A DNA stretch of 64,000 nt from an uncultured Flavobacteriales bacterium (GTDB lineage: Bacteria; Bacteroidota; Bacteroidia; Flavobacteriales; Crocinitomicaceae): the NCBI GenBank assembly GCA_946480815.1, contig CAMLLB010000010.1:1-64000 (forward strand). The letters run 5' to 3'. Each line of letters begins with the position of its first letter. Positions within the stretch are counted from its first letter, which is position 1. A program made the position numbers and the translations under genes. The notes below the pieces were generated by a model. The model was not told the origin of the DNA and searched no databases. It was given only the letters and a program-made list of their open reading frames with translations. Below are positions 1-8,238 of the stretch, piece after piece.

Positions 1-1491
1 TTAATGGATTTTGCGTTCGTTGAATAAGTTACTCCGCATCCCAACGCAAATAAGCGGGCTTGTACTCGTCCCGATCTCACCCCAACTATATTGCAGTCCT
101 GCCTGAACATACAGTTCCAGCTGTAACTTATTTAAAGTAGTGGTGGCATTTGCCTGAAACGAAACCGCACGCTGGGTAATTCCCTGTCCGATCGTATTTC
201 CGTATTCTTTCGGGTGGGAAACATAACTTTTGTAAATATCACCTCCATAACTGATTGAGGAATCATCAGTTCCCTTCAGGTAAAAAGAGGAGAAAAGCGT
301 TAATTGAAAATACTTGAACGGAACCCGGGCCGTTGCAATCAGTTCAGCGAAATTGCTTCCCAAATAATGACCAAGCGGTAAGCCCATGGAACCGTTGTTT
401 TGTCCCGAAGAAATATGTGAGAAAGTGTATGGCCTTACTAAATTCCCTTCCAATTGATAAGACCAGCGTTTGAAATGACCTTTTATTCCCAATTGTACTC
501 CGTATTTATTTGCCCACCATTTAGAACGTTTTTTGATCTCTTTCAACACAAACTCATCCAATGGCAATTGAAAGTATACACAATGTTTTTTCCTGGAAAA
601 ATAAACCGATGACTGCAAAGCAAGCAAAACATTGTCGGTAGATCCCAAACTGTATTCCTGTGGACGGAAGAATACAAATGGATTTAAATACTCGACTTCA
701 TAACCGCGTTTATAGGTGCTGTCTTTTGACTGGAAAAAAACAGATTCCAATAACATGATATTGAAATTCGAACCGATGTTCATACTCAAATAATGGGTGG
801 TGTTATACTTCCAGTCGCGTGTTTTGTCGGTGTAATTATTCTCATGTAAAAACTGGTAAAGTAAACCGTATTCAAGGTTCCAAAAATTCACCCGGAACTG
901 AACAAACGGATTGGGAGCAACCTGATCCCCCTGGATCAGTGAACGATATCCTTCACCAAAAAACTGGTTATCAATTCCAGTGCTGATATGAAGCATTTCG
1001 TTGGGAGTATAGCCCAATCGTGTTCGAATATCGGTGAACCAAAAAGCGTCCCGGTTCTGCAAGGGAGAAAAAGCAACGTGTGTCTGAGTATAATCTTCCC
1101 GTAAACTCCAACCGGAAGTCAGCAGGGTACGGTTATACCATTTTCCCCATGTTTTTTCAAAATTAAAACCGATTGCTGCGCGGTAACTAAGTGCGGTATC
1201 GTATTGAAAATAACTGTCGGTTGCCGGCAGAATAGCAAAACTGCGGTGAGTACCTTGCGGACTGAAATGCGTGTTGAAAATACTGCTATCACCGTCAACG
1301 ATGAGTGTATCTGTTTTGTAAGTGACCGGTTTTTCCGGGTTATATCGGATCATTGGCTGCACCGAATGATGGATCGATCTGGCAGAAGCAATATCCGGTT
1401 TCAGGTTCATATGACGAATCCGGTCGATACTTCCCTGCGAATAACCGAAGGAAGCAACAAAGAGAAGTGCTATGAGAAGTTGAGTCCGCAT
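1..1491 (-). CDS. Wzi/RemB-like outer-membrane beta-barrel protein
   Basis: A 496-residue protein with a signal peptide (about residues 1-18, ending YSQG) and alternating aromatic/polar strands typical of an outer-membrane barrel. The segment FFGEGYRSL (about residue 175) followed by a proline-rich turn is the landmark I associate with capsule-assembly Wzi and gliding RemB-like proteins of Bacteroidota. The ATG overlaps the TGA of the preceding barrel gene by one base, so the two are translationally coupled behind cysQ. The stop codon lies on the first three bases of the window, so the gene is complete. The product probably sits in the outer membrane; the substrate or partner is unknown. Family placement is by motif only; an unrelated barrel family is possible. 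Confidence 0.75.
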   Translation of the reverse strand: MRTQLLIALLFVASFGYSQGSIDRIRHMNLKPDIASARSIHHSVQPMIRYNPEKPVTYKTDTLIVDGDSSIFNTHFSPQGTHRSFAILPATDSYFQYDTALSYRAAIGFNFEKTWGKWYNRTLLTSGWSLREDYTQTHVAFSPLQNRDAFWFTDIRTRLGYTPNEMLHISTGIDNQFFGEGYRSLIQGDQVAPNPFVQFRVNFWNLEYGLLYQFLHENNYTDKTRDWKYNTTHYLSMNIGSNFNIMLLESVFFQSKDSTYKRGYEVEYLNPFVFFRPQEYSLGSTDNVLLALQSSVYFSRKKHCVYFQLPLDEFVLKEIKKRSKWWANKYGVQLGIKGHFKRWSYQLEGNLVRPYTFSHISSGQNNGSMGLPLGHYLGSNFAELIATARVPFKYFQLTLFSSFYLKGTDDSSISYGGDIYKSYVSHPKEYGNTIGQGITQRAVSFQANATTTLNKLQLELYVQAGLQYSWGEIGTSTSPLICVGMRSNLFNERKIH

Positions 1492-3032
1492 CAGAAGTCG
1501 AAATAATGATTGTTAAGTGCGGTCCGGATCCCGATATTGAACCAATACGATTGCCCGTTTTGCAAGGGATTATTTACCATACGCAGTTTGGCGGAACCGA
1601 AGATTTCCAAGCCGTAGATGTGATTAAAATTGTATCCCAATTCCAGGTTTTCATAAAAAACCTGTTGGTTCACACTTGAATTTAGTTCGTAAACAGGAAG
1701 TAACTGCCTGTAATTAGTGGATTGATTGATATAATAATTGGTGGAAGAACTGACAAATAAATGGTTCCATTCCGCGCGAAGTCTCAGAACAACCTCATCC
1801 ACTCCTGCTCCCATAGGATGACCGATCGGAAGATTGAAATTACTGTAATTGATCCGGGGATTGGAAGATTGATAAGCGTTCACAGAAGTGTGATTGTATT
1901 CCACATGGATCAGGTAATTATGCGATTTGAAAGGCCAGTAGCGAATTCCGATCTGACCGACATCACTGGACCTGGAGTAGGGATTCATCCCATATTGACC
2001 ATAGACCAGTATTTTCCAAACCCGCCAGTTAAAATCCAGCCCCAAATAGGCGTAACTTTTCCCGTTGATCCCTTCCTGGATAGTTGCAGCTCCCGGAATC
2101 GGGATGTAAAATCCACCTTCAACAGCTTGTTTCTGAATAGAATCTCCGCGAGTCCAGGTCCCACCCTCAACCAACCCGATCCGAATATGTTGGGCAGGCT
2201 GGAAATAAATGGTCCCCAGGCTCAAGGCCTTTCGTTCATACAATGCTTCACCATTCGCAGAATAAGGAACGCGAAGCATATTCAGTCCCTGCATCCTGAT
2301 CAGTTGAAAATTCCATTTTTTGCCCAGCGAATAATTGATACGGAAGTTCATCGTTGGCAATGAGTTGTCTGAATAAAGGACAGAACGATAACCGCTTCCC
2401 ATAAAAACCGGATTATTTCCTACTGAAACTGCTAAACTTTTCAGTACTTGCCATTGCACCATTCCGGTTGCATAAGCATAATCAAATCCATTGGTTTTGA
2501 ATGGTTTTGTCCGGGCACTTCCGGGAATTACGGCATTCACCTGGGTATAACTGGAATCTGAACTGTTGGGGTAGAATTCCCCCCGGTTAGTCACATATTG
2601 TTGAACATAATAAGGTAAAATAGCCTGATTTTCGTAAAAGGAACCGGAGAAAAAGACTTTGTTTTTCATGCTACCCTCAATGCGGAGTCCTCGAACATTT
2701 AAGTATTGACGCATGCTGGTGTCTCCGCGTTCGGCTCCCATTTGAATGTCCAGGATCGGGCTGACCCAGATAGCGCCGTTATTTTTGACAAGCTGGATCA
2801 ACTCACGCTGATAAATGTAATAGCCTACATTAGAGTATCGGATCTTTTGCTCTTTTGCTGTATTATAATAATTTACCTGCTTATCAGTAACGGGGAAAAC
2901 AGGAGCAAAAGATGAATCGGTAAAAAAAGAAACGTCCCTGAAGTAAGATTCAATTGGCAAAACGCGGTATTCCTGTCCGAAGATAGTAGAACTCAGCAGT
3001 AGCGAAAAAAAGATATTTAGCAGTATTTTCAT
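1491..3032 (-). CDS. Wzi/RemB-like outer-membrane beta-barrel protein
   Basis: A 513-residue exported protein with a signal peptide (residues 1-19, ending IFGQ) and a barrel-like pattern throughout. FMGSGYRSVLYSD near residue 210 matches the landmark of the Wzi/RemB-like family, and the downstream gene has the same landmark, so the two look like diverged paralogues in tandem. Its start overlaps the end of cysQ by four bases and its stop overlaps the next start by one, indicating one transcript. Wzi proteins bind capsule polysaccharide at the outer membrane and RemB is linked to gliding in Flavobacterium; which role applies here cannot be told from sequence alone. Confidence 0.75.
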   Translation of the reverse strand: MKILLNIFFSLLLSSTIFGQEYRVLPIESYFRDVSFFTDSSFAPVFPVTDKQVNYYNTAKEQKIRYSNVGYYIYQRELIQLVKNNGAIWVSPILDIQMGAERGDTSMRQYLNVRGLRIEGSMKNKVFFSGSFYENQAILPYYVQQYVTNRGEFYPNSSDSSYTQVNAVIPGSARTKPFKTNGFDYAYATGMVQWQVLKSLAVSVGNNPVFMGSGYRSVLYSDNSLPTMNFRINYSLGKKWNFQLIRMQGLNMLRVPYSANGEALYERKALSLGTIYFQPAQHIRIGLVEGGTWTRGDSIQKQAVEGGFYIPIPGAATIQEGINGKSYAYLGLDFNWRVWKILVYGQYGMNPYSRSSDVGQIGIRYWPFKSHNYLIHVEYNHTSVNAYQSSNPRINYSNFNLPIGHPMGAGVDEVVLRLRAEWNHLFVSSSTNYYINQSTNYRQLLPVYELNSSVNQQVFYENLELGYNFNHIYGLEIFGSAKLRMVNNPLQNGQSYWFNIGIRTALNNHYFDF

Positions 3033-3847
3033 TTATTCAATCGCTCAAGAATAGGCTTGGTTTTCACAATGAAATAAGGATTGTACAGGTTTTCTTTATT
3101 GTATTTAAGCGGTTGGTTCGTTTCGGCATGTACCACAGCACCCCCTAATGCTTCAATAATTGCTTGTCCGGCTGCGATATCCCATTCCATTGTAGGTGCA
3201 AATCTCGGATAAACATCTGCTTTTCCCAAGGCCAGGTCGAAAAATTTTAACGCACTTCCCATTTTAATAAATTCTACCTCTCCAAAAATTGCCCGCATGG
3301 ATTCATTAAACTTCAGGTCATTTCCCGAATGATGAGATCTGCTTCCGGCAATTTTAAGGGGGATCGTGATCTCTTTTTTGGGTAAAATGATCTTCCAGTT
3401 CTCGGGTTGTCCGATCTGATCGAAATTCAATAAAGACACACCGATTTCCTTTCCTCCAAAGATAATTTCCTGATTTGCAGGAGAAACAATGAATCCGAGA
3501 ATCGGTTGGTTTTGATGGACTAATGCGATACAAATGGCAAATTCTCCATTCTTTTTGATGAATTCTTTTGTTCCGTCCAAAGGATCAACAATCCATACAT
3601 ATTCCCAGGTTTTTCGAGTCTCAAACGGAGAGTTGATACTCTCTTCCATGATAGTCGGAATTCCCGTTTTTTCCAGCGCAAGTTTGATGATTGAATTCGA
3701 GAGCAAATCTGCCTTGGTAACAGGACTTCCGTCATTTTTTATGGAAGGATCAAAATCCGTTTCATAAACTCCCATGATTGCTTCGGAAGCTTCTACACAA
3801 GCTTTTAAAACAATGGGGATAAAAGACTGAATTTCTGATGCGATCAT
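3029..3847 (-). CDS. cysQ: 3'(2'),5'-bisphosphate nucleotidase CysQ
   Basis: A 272-residue member of the inositol monophosphatase superfamily. The metal-binding signatures are visible: EES at residues 68-70, DPLDGT at 88-93 and WDIAAG near residue 223. CysQ hydrolyses 3'-phosphoadenosine 5'-phosphate (PAP) to AMP and phosphate in the cytoplasm, relieving PAP build-up from sulfate assimilation and sulfotransferase reactions. Length is normal for the family. It is the first gene of a three-gene minus-strand set and overlaps the next gene by four bases; in other Flavobacteriales cysQ is often near sulfate-assimilation genes, but none is seen here. An inositol monophosphatase activity is the main alternative. 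Confidence 0.88.
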   Translation of the reverse strand: MIASEIQSFIPIVLKACVEASEAIMGVYETDFDPSIKNDGSPVTKADLLSNSIIKLALEKTGIPTIMEESINSPFETRKTWEYVWIVDPLDGTKEFIKKNGEFAICIALVHQNQPILGFIVSPANQEIIFGGKEIGVSLLNFDQIGQPENWKIILPKKEITIPLKIAGSRSHHSGNDLKFNESMRAIFGEVEFIKMGSALKFFDLALGKADVYPRFAPTMEWDIAAGQAIIEALGGAVVHAETNQPLKYNKENLYNPYFIVKTKPILERLNK

Positions 3848-4074
3848 TGGTTAAAAGTAAGTAAAAAAATGTTGAAGGATCATAGATAACCGCATTGTAA
3901 TTCTCAATTAATTCTGCATGACACACCACCTTCATTAAGACTGAACAGCAGGCAGCCAAAAAATTCGTGCATCTGTAGCAAGTCTTTATGCAGCACATCG
4001 CGCAATATCCAGTAACTAATTCCTTTTAGCATCATTTCTTCTTCAAATTTAAGCCTCAGTTAATTTCCTATCTG

Positions 4075-4082
4075 TATCTTTG
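4075..4082 (+). promoter_or_regulatory. Candidate -7 promoter element for deoC
   Basis: TATCTTTG matches the Bacteroidota -7 consensus TANNTTTG and lies 21 bases before the deoC ATG. No convincing upstream TTG was found at 17-23 bases, so this is a partial match. Confidence 0.45.
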
Positions 4083-4103
4083 AGTAAATCACATTCATAA
4101 TAC

Positions 4104-5024
4104 ATGAATAGAAACAAAACTTTCAAAAATACACCTGATTTTAAACTCTCGCCGACAGTAGACAAGGTTGGTGTGGAAGAACGCGTAGCGCGGTTTCAGA
4201 CCCGAAGTATCAAGAACGAATCAAAAATACAGGGACTGAAATTGGTGTTGAATATGATTGATTTAACCACTTTGGAAGGAAAAGATACTCCCGGGAAAGT
4301 GCGTCAATTGTGTTATAAAGCACAACATTTACACGACTTACAGGAAGGATTGCCAACTGTTGCTGCTGTTTGTGTTTACCCAACAATGGTCGCAGAGGCG
4401 AAGAAAGCTTTGGGGGATTCAGGTATTAAAGTGGCTTCTGTTTCAACTGCATTTCCAAGTGGTCAATCTACACGGGAGATCAAACTGCTGGACACACAAT
4501 TTGCCGTTGATAACGGTGCTGATGAGATTGACATGGTTATTTCCAGGGGGAAATTTTTGGCCGGAGAGTACAATTTTGTGTTTGATGAGATCGCAGCGAT
4601 CAAAGAAGCTTGCGGAAAAGCCCGATTGAAGGTAATTTTTGAAACGGGTGAATTAGCATCTTTGGATCAGGTACGCAGAGCAAGTGATATTGCCATGTAT
4701 GCCGGTGCCGATTTTATTAAAACATCGACAGGGAAAATTCAACCTGCCGCAACCATGCAGGTAACCTACACCATGTTATGTGCGATCAAAGATTTCTATC
4801 GAAAAACAGGAGTGAAAGTAGGAATGAAACCGGCCGGTGGAATTTCTTCTGCTAAGCTGGCCTTGCATAATTTGGTTATGGTCAAAGAAACTTTAGGGAA
4901 CGATTGGTTGAATAATGAATGGTTCCGTTTTGGAGCAAGTTCTCTTGCGAATGATGTATTAATGCAATTGGTAAAGCAGGAAACAGGGCATTATCAAAGT
5001 GCGGATTATTTTTCAATAGATTAA
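4104..5024 (+). CDS. deoC: Deoxyribose-phosphate aldolase
   Basis: A 306-residue class I aldolase that splits 2-deoxyribose 5-phosphate into glyceraldehyde 3-phosphate and acetaldehyde. The Schiff-base lysine is K206 in FIKTSTGK and the second active-site lysine is K242 in VGMKPAGG; the barrel motif DEIDMVI is at 140-146. It is longer than the E. coli enzyme because of an N-terminal extension of about 40 basic/polar residues, a form common in Bacteroidota. It heads a same-strand group with two aldehyde dehydrogenase-type genes, so the acetaldehyde it releases is a plausible substrate for the next gene (inference). Confidence 0.95.
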   Translation: MNRNKTFKNTPDFKLSPTVDKVGVEERVARFQTRSIKNESKIQGLKLVLNMIDLTTLEGKDTPGKVRQLCYKAQHLHDLQEGLPTVAAVCVYPTMVAEAKKALGDSGIKVASVSTAFPSGQSTREIKLLDTQFAVDNGADEIDMVISRGKFLAGEYNFVFDEIAAIKEACGKARLKVIFETGELASLDQVRRASDIAMYAGADFIKTSTGKIQPAATMQVTYTMLCAIKDFYRKTGVKVGMKPAGGISSAKLALHNLVMVKETLGNDWLNNEWFRFGASSLANDVLMQLVKQETGHYQSADYFSID

Positions 5025-5035
5025 ATTAGAAAAAT

Positions 5036-5132
5036 CCTCCCTTTGTTCTCGATACGCTCATCTTGTCACTTCGAGTAGTGAGGTATGAATGTATCGAGAA
5101 GGACAAGATGACCACTCGAACTGACAGGGAGG
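5036..5132. repeat. Nested palindromic intergenic repeat
   Basis: The outer arms CCTCCC (5036-5041) and GGGAGG (5127-5132) enclose two further complementary pairs: CTCGATAC with GTATCGAG, and CATCTTGTC with GACAAGATG. The order of the arms gives a branched rather than simple hairpin. It fills the gap between deoC and the aldehyde dehydrogenase. It resembles dispersed palindromic repeats seen between genes in Bacteroidota genomes (from memory); there is no second copy in this window. Confidence 0.75.
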
Positions 5133-5156
5133 TTAAGAGGAAAAAATAAGATTTAG

Positions 5157-6668
5157 ATGACGAAAAAAAATAAGAAAAGCGAAGAAGGACAAACGTTCGG
5201 GCAGTCAAAACATGATTTCAACTTCAACGGATCCTGGGATTACAGCCCGAGTCCGGAAAGTACAAGTCACGTGAAACTGAAGGAGCGTTACGATCTGTAT
5301 ATTGACGGGAAGTTTGTTGCGCCGAATTCCGGGAAATACTTCCAGACAACCAATCCTGCAACAGAGAAAGTCTTGGCTGAAGTGGCATACGCGGATGAAA
5401 GTGACGTAGATAAAGCTGTAAAAGCAGCCCGTAATGCTTATGAGAACACGTGGTCGAAGCTGTCTGCAAAAGAACGCGGGAAGTATATTTACCGCATTGC
5501 CCGATTGATGCAGGAAAAGGCAAGAGAACTGGCTGTTGTAGAAACACTCGACGCCGGAAAGACCATTCGCGAATCCCGTGATGTGGATGTTCCTTTGGCT
5601 TGCAATCACTTTTTTTATTATGCGGGTTGGGCAGATAAATTGGAATATGCATTTCCGAACAGAACGGTGAATGCGTTAGGTGTTGCGGGTCAAATCATTC
5701 CGTGGAACTTCCCGCTTTTGATGGCAGCATGGAAAATTGCGCCGGCTTTAGCCGCTGGAAATACAGTCGTTTTGAAACCCGCTGAAACAACTCCGTTGAC
5801 AGCCATGTTACTGGCAGAGATTATTCATGAATCAGGACTACCGGCGGGTGTTGTGAATATTCTGACCGGTTATGGTGATACGGGAGCAGCAATTGTAAAT
5901 CATCCGGAGATTAATAAAATTGCCTTTACAGGTTCTACGAACGTGGGCAAAATCATCCAAAAAGCAGTGGCCGGAACAGGAAAGAAACTGACTTTAGAGT
6001 TGGGTGGAAAATCAGCAAATATCATTTTTGAAGATGCGCCCATTGATCAGGCCGTTGAAGGAATCGTAAATGGGATTTTCTTCAATCAGGGACATGTTTG
6101 CTGTGCCGGTTCACGCCTGTTTGTTCAGGAGTCGGTGGCTGAAGAAGTCATTCAGAAATTGAAAGATCGATTGGATACCTTGTACGTGGGAGATCCTCTG
6201 GACAAGAATACAGATATCGGAGCCATTAATTCGAAAGAACAATTGGAGACGATCCGGAAATACATTAAAATCGGGAAAGAGGAAGGGGCAAGTATGTATG
6301 AAAGCGCTTGCGAGATTCCAAAAACAGGATATTTTGTTCGCCCGACTTTATTTACGGATGTAGCTCAGTCAAGCAGAATTGCACAGGAAGAGATCTTCGG
6401 TCCGGTATTGACGATTCAAACCTTCCGGACAATCGATGAAGTGATCCAGAAAGCAAACAACTCACCATATGGTTTGGCTGCAGGTGTTTGGACTGACAAA
6501 GGATCGCGCATTTTTAATATGACATCGAAATTACGTGCCGGGGTAATCTGGGCAAATACCTATAATAAATTCGACCCGACTTCACCTTTTGGAGGTTACA
6601 AAGAAAGCGGATTCGGAAGAGAAGGAGGTTTGCAGGGATTGAATGCTTATTTGAAAATAGAGAGATAA
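5157..6668 (+). CDS. NAD(P)-dependent aldehyde dehydrogenase, catalytically intact
   Basis: A 503-residue aldehyde dehydrogenase that should oxidise an aldehyde to its carboxylate. All key residues are present: WNFP (183-186), the cofactor lysine in VVLKPAE (K207), FTGS (257-260), the general base E281 in LELGGK, and the nucleophile C315 in HVCCAGSR. The C-terminal catalytic domain with EEIFGPV is complete. The first 40 residues are a basic, polar extension not needed for the fold. It lies 132 bases after deoC and 117 before a second, truncated aldehyde dehydrogenase-like gene. Acetaldehyde from DeoC is a likely substrate by context, not by any specificity motif. The pair resembles a split ALDH16 (see findings). 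Confidence 0.93.
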   Translation: MTKKNKKSEEGQTFGQSKHDFNFNGSWDYSPSPESTSHVKLKERYDLYIDGKFVAPNSGKYFQTTNPATEKVLAEVAYADESDVDKAVKAARNAYENTWSKLSAKERGKYIYRIARLMQEKARELAVVETLDAGKTIRESRDVDVPLACNHFFYYAGWADKLEYAFPNRTVNALGVAGQIIPWNFPLLMAAWKIAPALAAGNTVVLKPAETTPLTAMLLAEIIHESGLPAGVVNILTGYGDTGAAIVNHPEINKIAFTGSTNVGKIIQKAVAGTGKKLTLELGGKSANIIFEDAPIDQAVEGIVNGIFFNQGHVCCAGSRLFVQESVAEEVIQKLKDRLDTLYVGDPLDKNTDIGAINSKEQLETIRKYIKIGKEEGASMYESACEIPKTGYFVRPTLFTDVAQSSRIAQEEIFGPVLTIQTFRTIDEVIQKANNSPYGLAAGVWTDKGSRIFNMTSKLRAGVIWANTYNKFDPTSPFGGYKESGFGREGGLQGLNAYLKIER

Positions 6669-6683
6669 TTATCAATTAATTGA

Positions 6684-6766
6684 AGACTTCCTCCCCCTCG
6701 GTCCCCCTCCAAAGGGGGAAGCGGATTGAAATCTCTCCCTTCGGAGGGAGATAAAAGAGGGAGGAA
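6684..6766. repeat. C-rich/G-rich palindromic intergenic repeat, copy 1
   Basis: Contains CCCCCTCCAAAGGGGGA and CTCCCTTCGGAGGGAG, two compact hairpins, bounded by CTTCCTCCCCCT and AGAGGGAGGA. Related copies occur at 59124-59160 and 62596-62662. It occupies most of the gap between the two aldehyde dehydrogenase-type genes. Confidence 0.8.
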
Positions 6767-6785
6767 AACATGATTTTTTAAGAAT

Positions 6786-7667
6786 ATGTCACGTTTGGAA
6801 ATACTAAAAACAAACAAAATCTTCATCGGTGGACAATTCCCGAGAACGGAGTCCGGAAGGTATTATACCCCGTTGGATAAAAAAGGTCAGCCCTTGGCAA
6901 ACATGTGCCTGTCTTCACGCAAAGATTTCAGGAATGCAGTTGTTGCAGCGCGTAAAGGGTTTGGGTCGTGGTCGGAGAAAACAGCATTTAACCGGGGACA
7001 AATCCTGTATCGCATTGCGGAAATGTTAGAAGGGCGTAAGGCACAATTTGTTGAAGAATTGGTGAAACAGGGAAGCACGGAAGCGAAGGCAAAACAGGAA
7101 GTGGAATTAGCCATTGATCGTTGTGTCTATTACGCGGGTTGGTGTGACAAGTACCAGCAGGTTTTCTCCTCGGTGAACCCGGTTGCGAGCAGCCATTTCA
7201 ATTTCTCGGCTTTGGAACCCATGGGAGTTGTGGGAATCATTGCTCCACAGACAAACGGCCTGATCGGATTGGTTTCGGCTATTCTACCGGTTATTGCAGG
7301 TGGAAATGCCTGTGTGGTCCTGGCTTCTGAGAATCTGCCTTTGTGTGCGATCACTTTTGCGGAAGTATTGGCGACTTCAGACCTGACGGGTGGAGTTGTG
7401 AATATCCTGACAGGAACAGAAAAAGAATTGATCGATCAATTCCACAGCCACATGGATGTGAACGCAGTGGTTTATGCCGGTGGAAATAAAGAACACGGGT
7501 TGGCAATTGAATCCGGTGCTGATTGCAACGTGAAACGAGTATTCATTTATGAAAATGATTTTACCAAAGCAGCGGATGAGAATCCGTATTACATCACCGA
7601 TCTGCAAGAGTTAAAAACGACCTGGCACCCGATTGAGAATGTGGGTGGTGCCACGAGCACTTATTAA
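6786..7667 (+). CDS. Truncated aldehyde dehydrogenase-like protein without catalytic domain
   Basis: A 293-residue protein aligned by eye with the N-terminal cofactor-binding part of an aldehyde dehydrogenase: IAPQTNGLIGLVSAILPVIA corresponds to the IIPWNFP region and GGVVNILTG is conserved. The cofactor lysine of VVLKPAE is replaced (VVLASEN), FTGS is changed to YAGG, and the protein ends where the catalytic cysteine domain should begin. It cannot be an aldehyde dehydrogenase by itself. The open reading frame is clean and ends in a distinct tail, so it is probably not a pseudogene. It follows an intact aldehyde dehydrogenase, the same order as the two halves of ALDH16 proteins, so a non-catalytic partner subunit is the best guess. 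Confidence 0.85.
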   Translation: MSRLEILKTNKIFIGGQFPRTESGRYYTPLDKKGQPLANMCLSSRKDFRNAVVAARKGFGSWSEKTAFNRGQILYRIAEMLEGRKAQFVEELVKQGSTEAKAKQEVELAIDRCVYYAGWCDKYQQVFSSVNPVASSHFNFSALEPMGVVGIIAPQTNGLIGLVSAILPVIAGGNACVVLASENLPLCAITFAEVLATSDLTGGVVNILTGTEKELIDQFHSHMDVNAVVYAGGNKEHGLAIESGADCNVKRVFIYENDFTKAADENPYYITDLQELKTTWHPIENVGGATSTY

Positions 7668-7681
7668 AGTTTGAAAATCGA

Positions 7682-8107
7682 GTGATTATTACTCCTCAGA
7701 TAGAAGAAGCTGTATTGGGATTTCACGCAATATGGGTGGCCATCCATTTTACTTATTTCAGTATTTATTATAGCCGTTACAGTGCCTGCTTTCATAAATT
7801 GAAGTCGGTTGATCAACTTGAAAAAGCAAATCTGTACGATCAGGAATTGATTGATATTACCAGAGTCAATACCTGGAAGAAAATCAAAAAATTGCAACGA
7901 ATTTCTTTTTTTCCAACACTTGGAATTTTCATATTACACCTGGCAAGTTTCTATTTTTACTGGGAATGGGAAATTTTTACGGGATATTGGTTAGGAACAA
8001 TTTATGTCCTGATCGGTGCTCTGGTTTTTATTTTCTTAGCCAATAAAACGCAAGGTGCACGAGTTCTTCGCGGAAAAAGTCCCAAATGGCCCGGAGGACG
8101 ATTTTAA
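7682..8107 (+). CDS. Small membrane protein of unknown function
   Basis: A 141-residue protein starting at GTG 14 bases after the previous stop; no in-frame ATG lies nearby. It has hydrophobic segments at about residues 10-30, 75-95 and 100-118, with a basic cytoplasmic-looking loop between the first two (KKIKKLQR) and a basic tail ending PGGRF. I do not recognise the family. Tight spacing suggests cotranscription with the aldehyde dehydrogenase pair and with the next small open reading frame, whose ATG overlaps this stop by one base. Confidence 0.65.
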   Translation: MIITPQIEEAVLGFHAIWVAIHFTYFSIYYSRYSACFHKLKSVDQLEKANLYDQELIDITRVNTWKKIKKLQRISFFPTLGIFILHLASFYFYWEWEIFTGYWLGTIYVLIGALVFIFLANKTQGARVLRGKSPKWPGGRF

Positions 8108-8238
8108 TGATAGAAAATATGAAAACTACCAAAATCTTTCCGTTTTTGGTTTCTTTGGGATTGTTTCTGTATTTCAAATTAAAGAATTACTTTAATAGGG
8201 ATTTGAAGAAGGAATATGAAAGACAATTTCTCACATAA
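8107..8238 (+). CDS. Putative 43-residue single-pass membrane peptide
   Basis: An ATG overlapping the previous TAA by one base opens a 43-codon frame: a short N-terminus, one hydrophobic stretch (about residues 10-24, FPFLVSLGLFLYF), then a charged tail rich in Lys, Glu and Arg. It overlaps the next gene start by 23 bases in another frame. The double overlap and the membrane-then-charged pattern favour a real small protein, but the length is short enough for chance. Confidence 0.4.
   Translation: MIENMKTTKIFPFLVSLGLFLYFKLKNYFNRDLKKEYERQFLT

Noticed and set aside
1204..2363. Two long plus-strand open frames (1204-1506 and 1761-2363) opposite the Wzi/RemB-like genes
   Set aside because: Composition is shadow-like (His/Arg/Ile-rich with no domain), and the minus-strand frames have signal peptides and family motifs.
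3762..3998. Minus-strand 78-residue frame overlapping the cysQ start
   Set aside because: Cys-rich, no motif, and it overlaps a well-supported gene in another frame.
5205..5652. Two overlapping minus-strand frames of over 130 residues opposite the aldehyde dehydrogenase
   Set aside because: The plus-strand enzyme is complete with all catalytic residues; the antisense frames show no domain.
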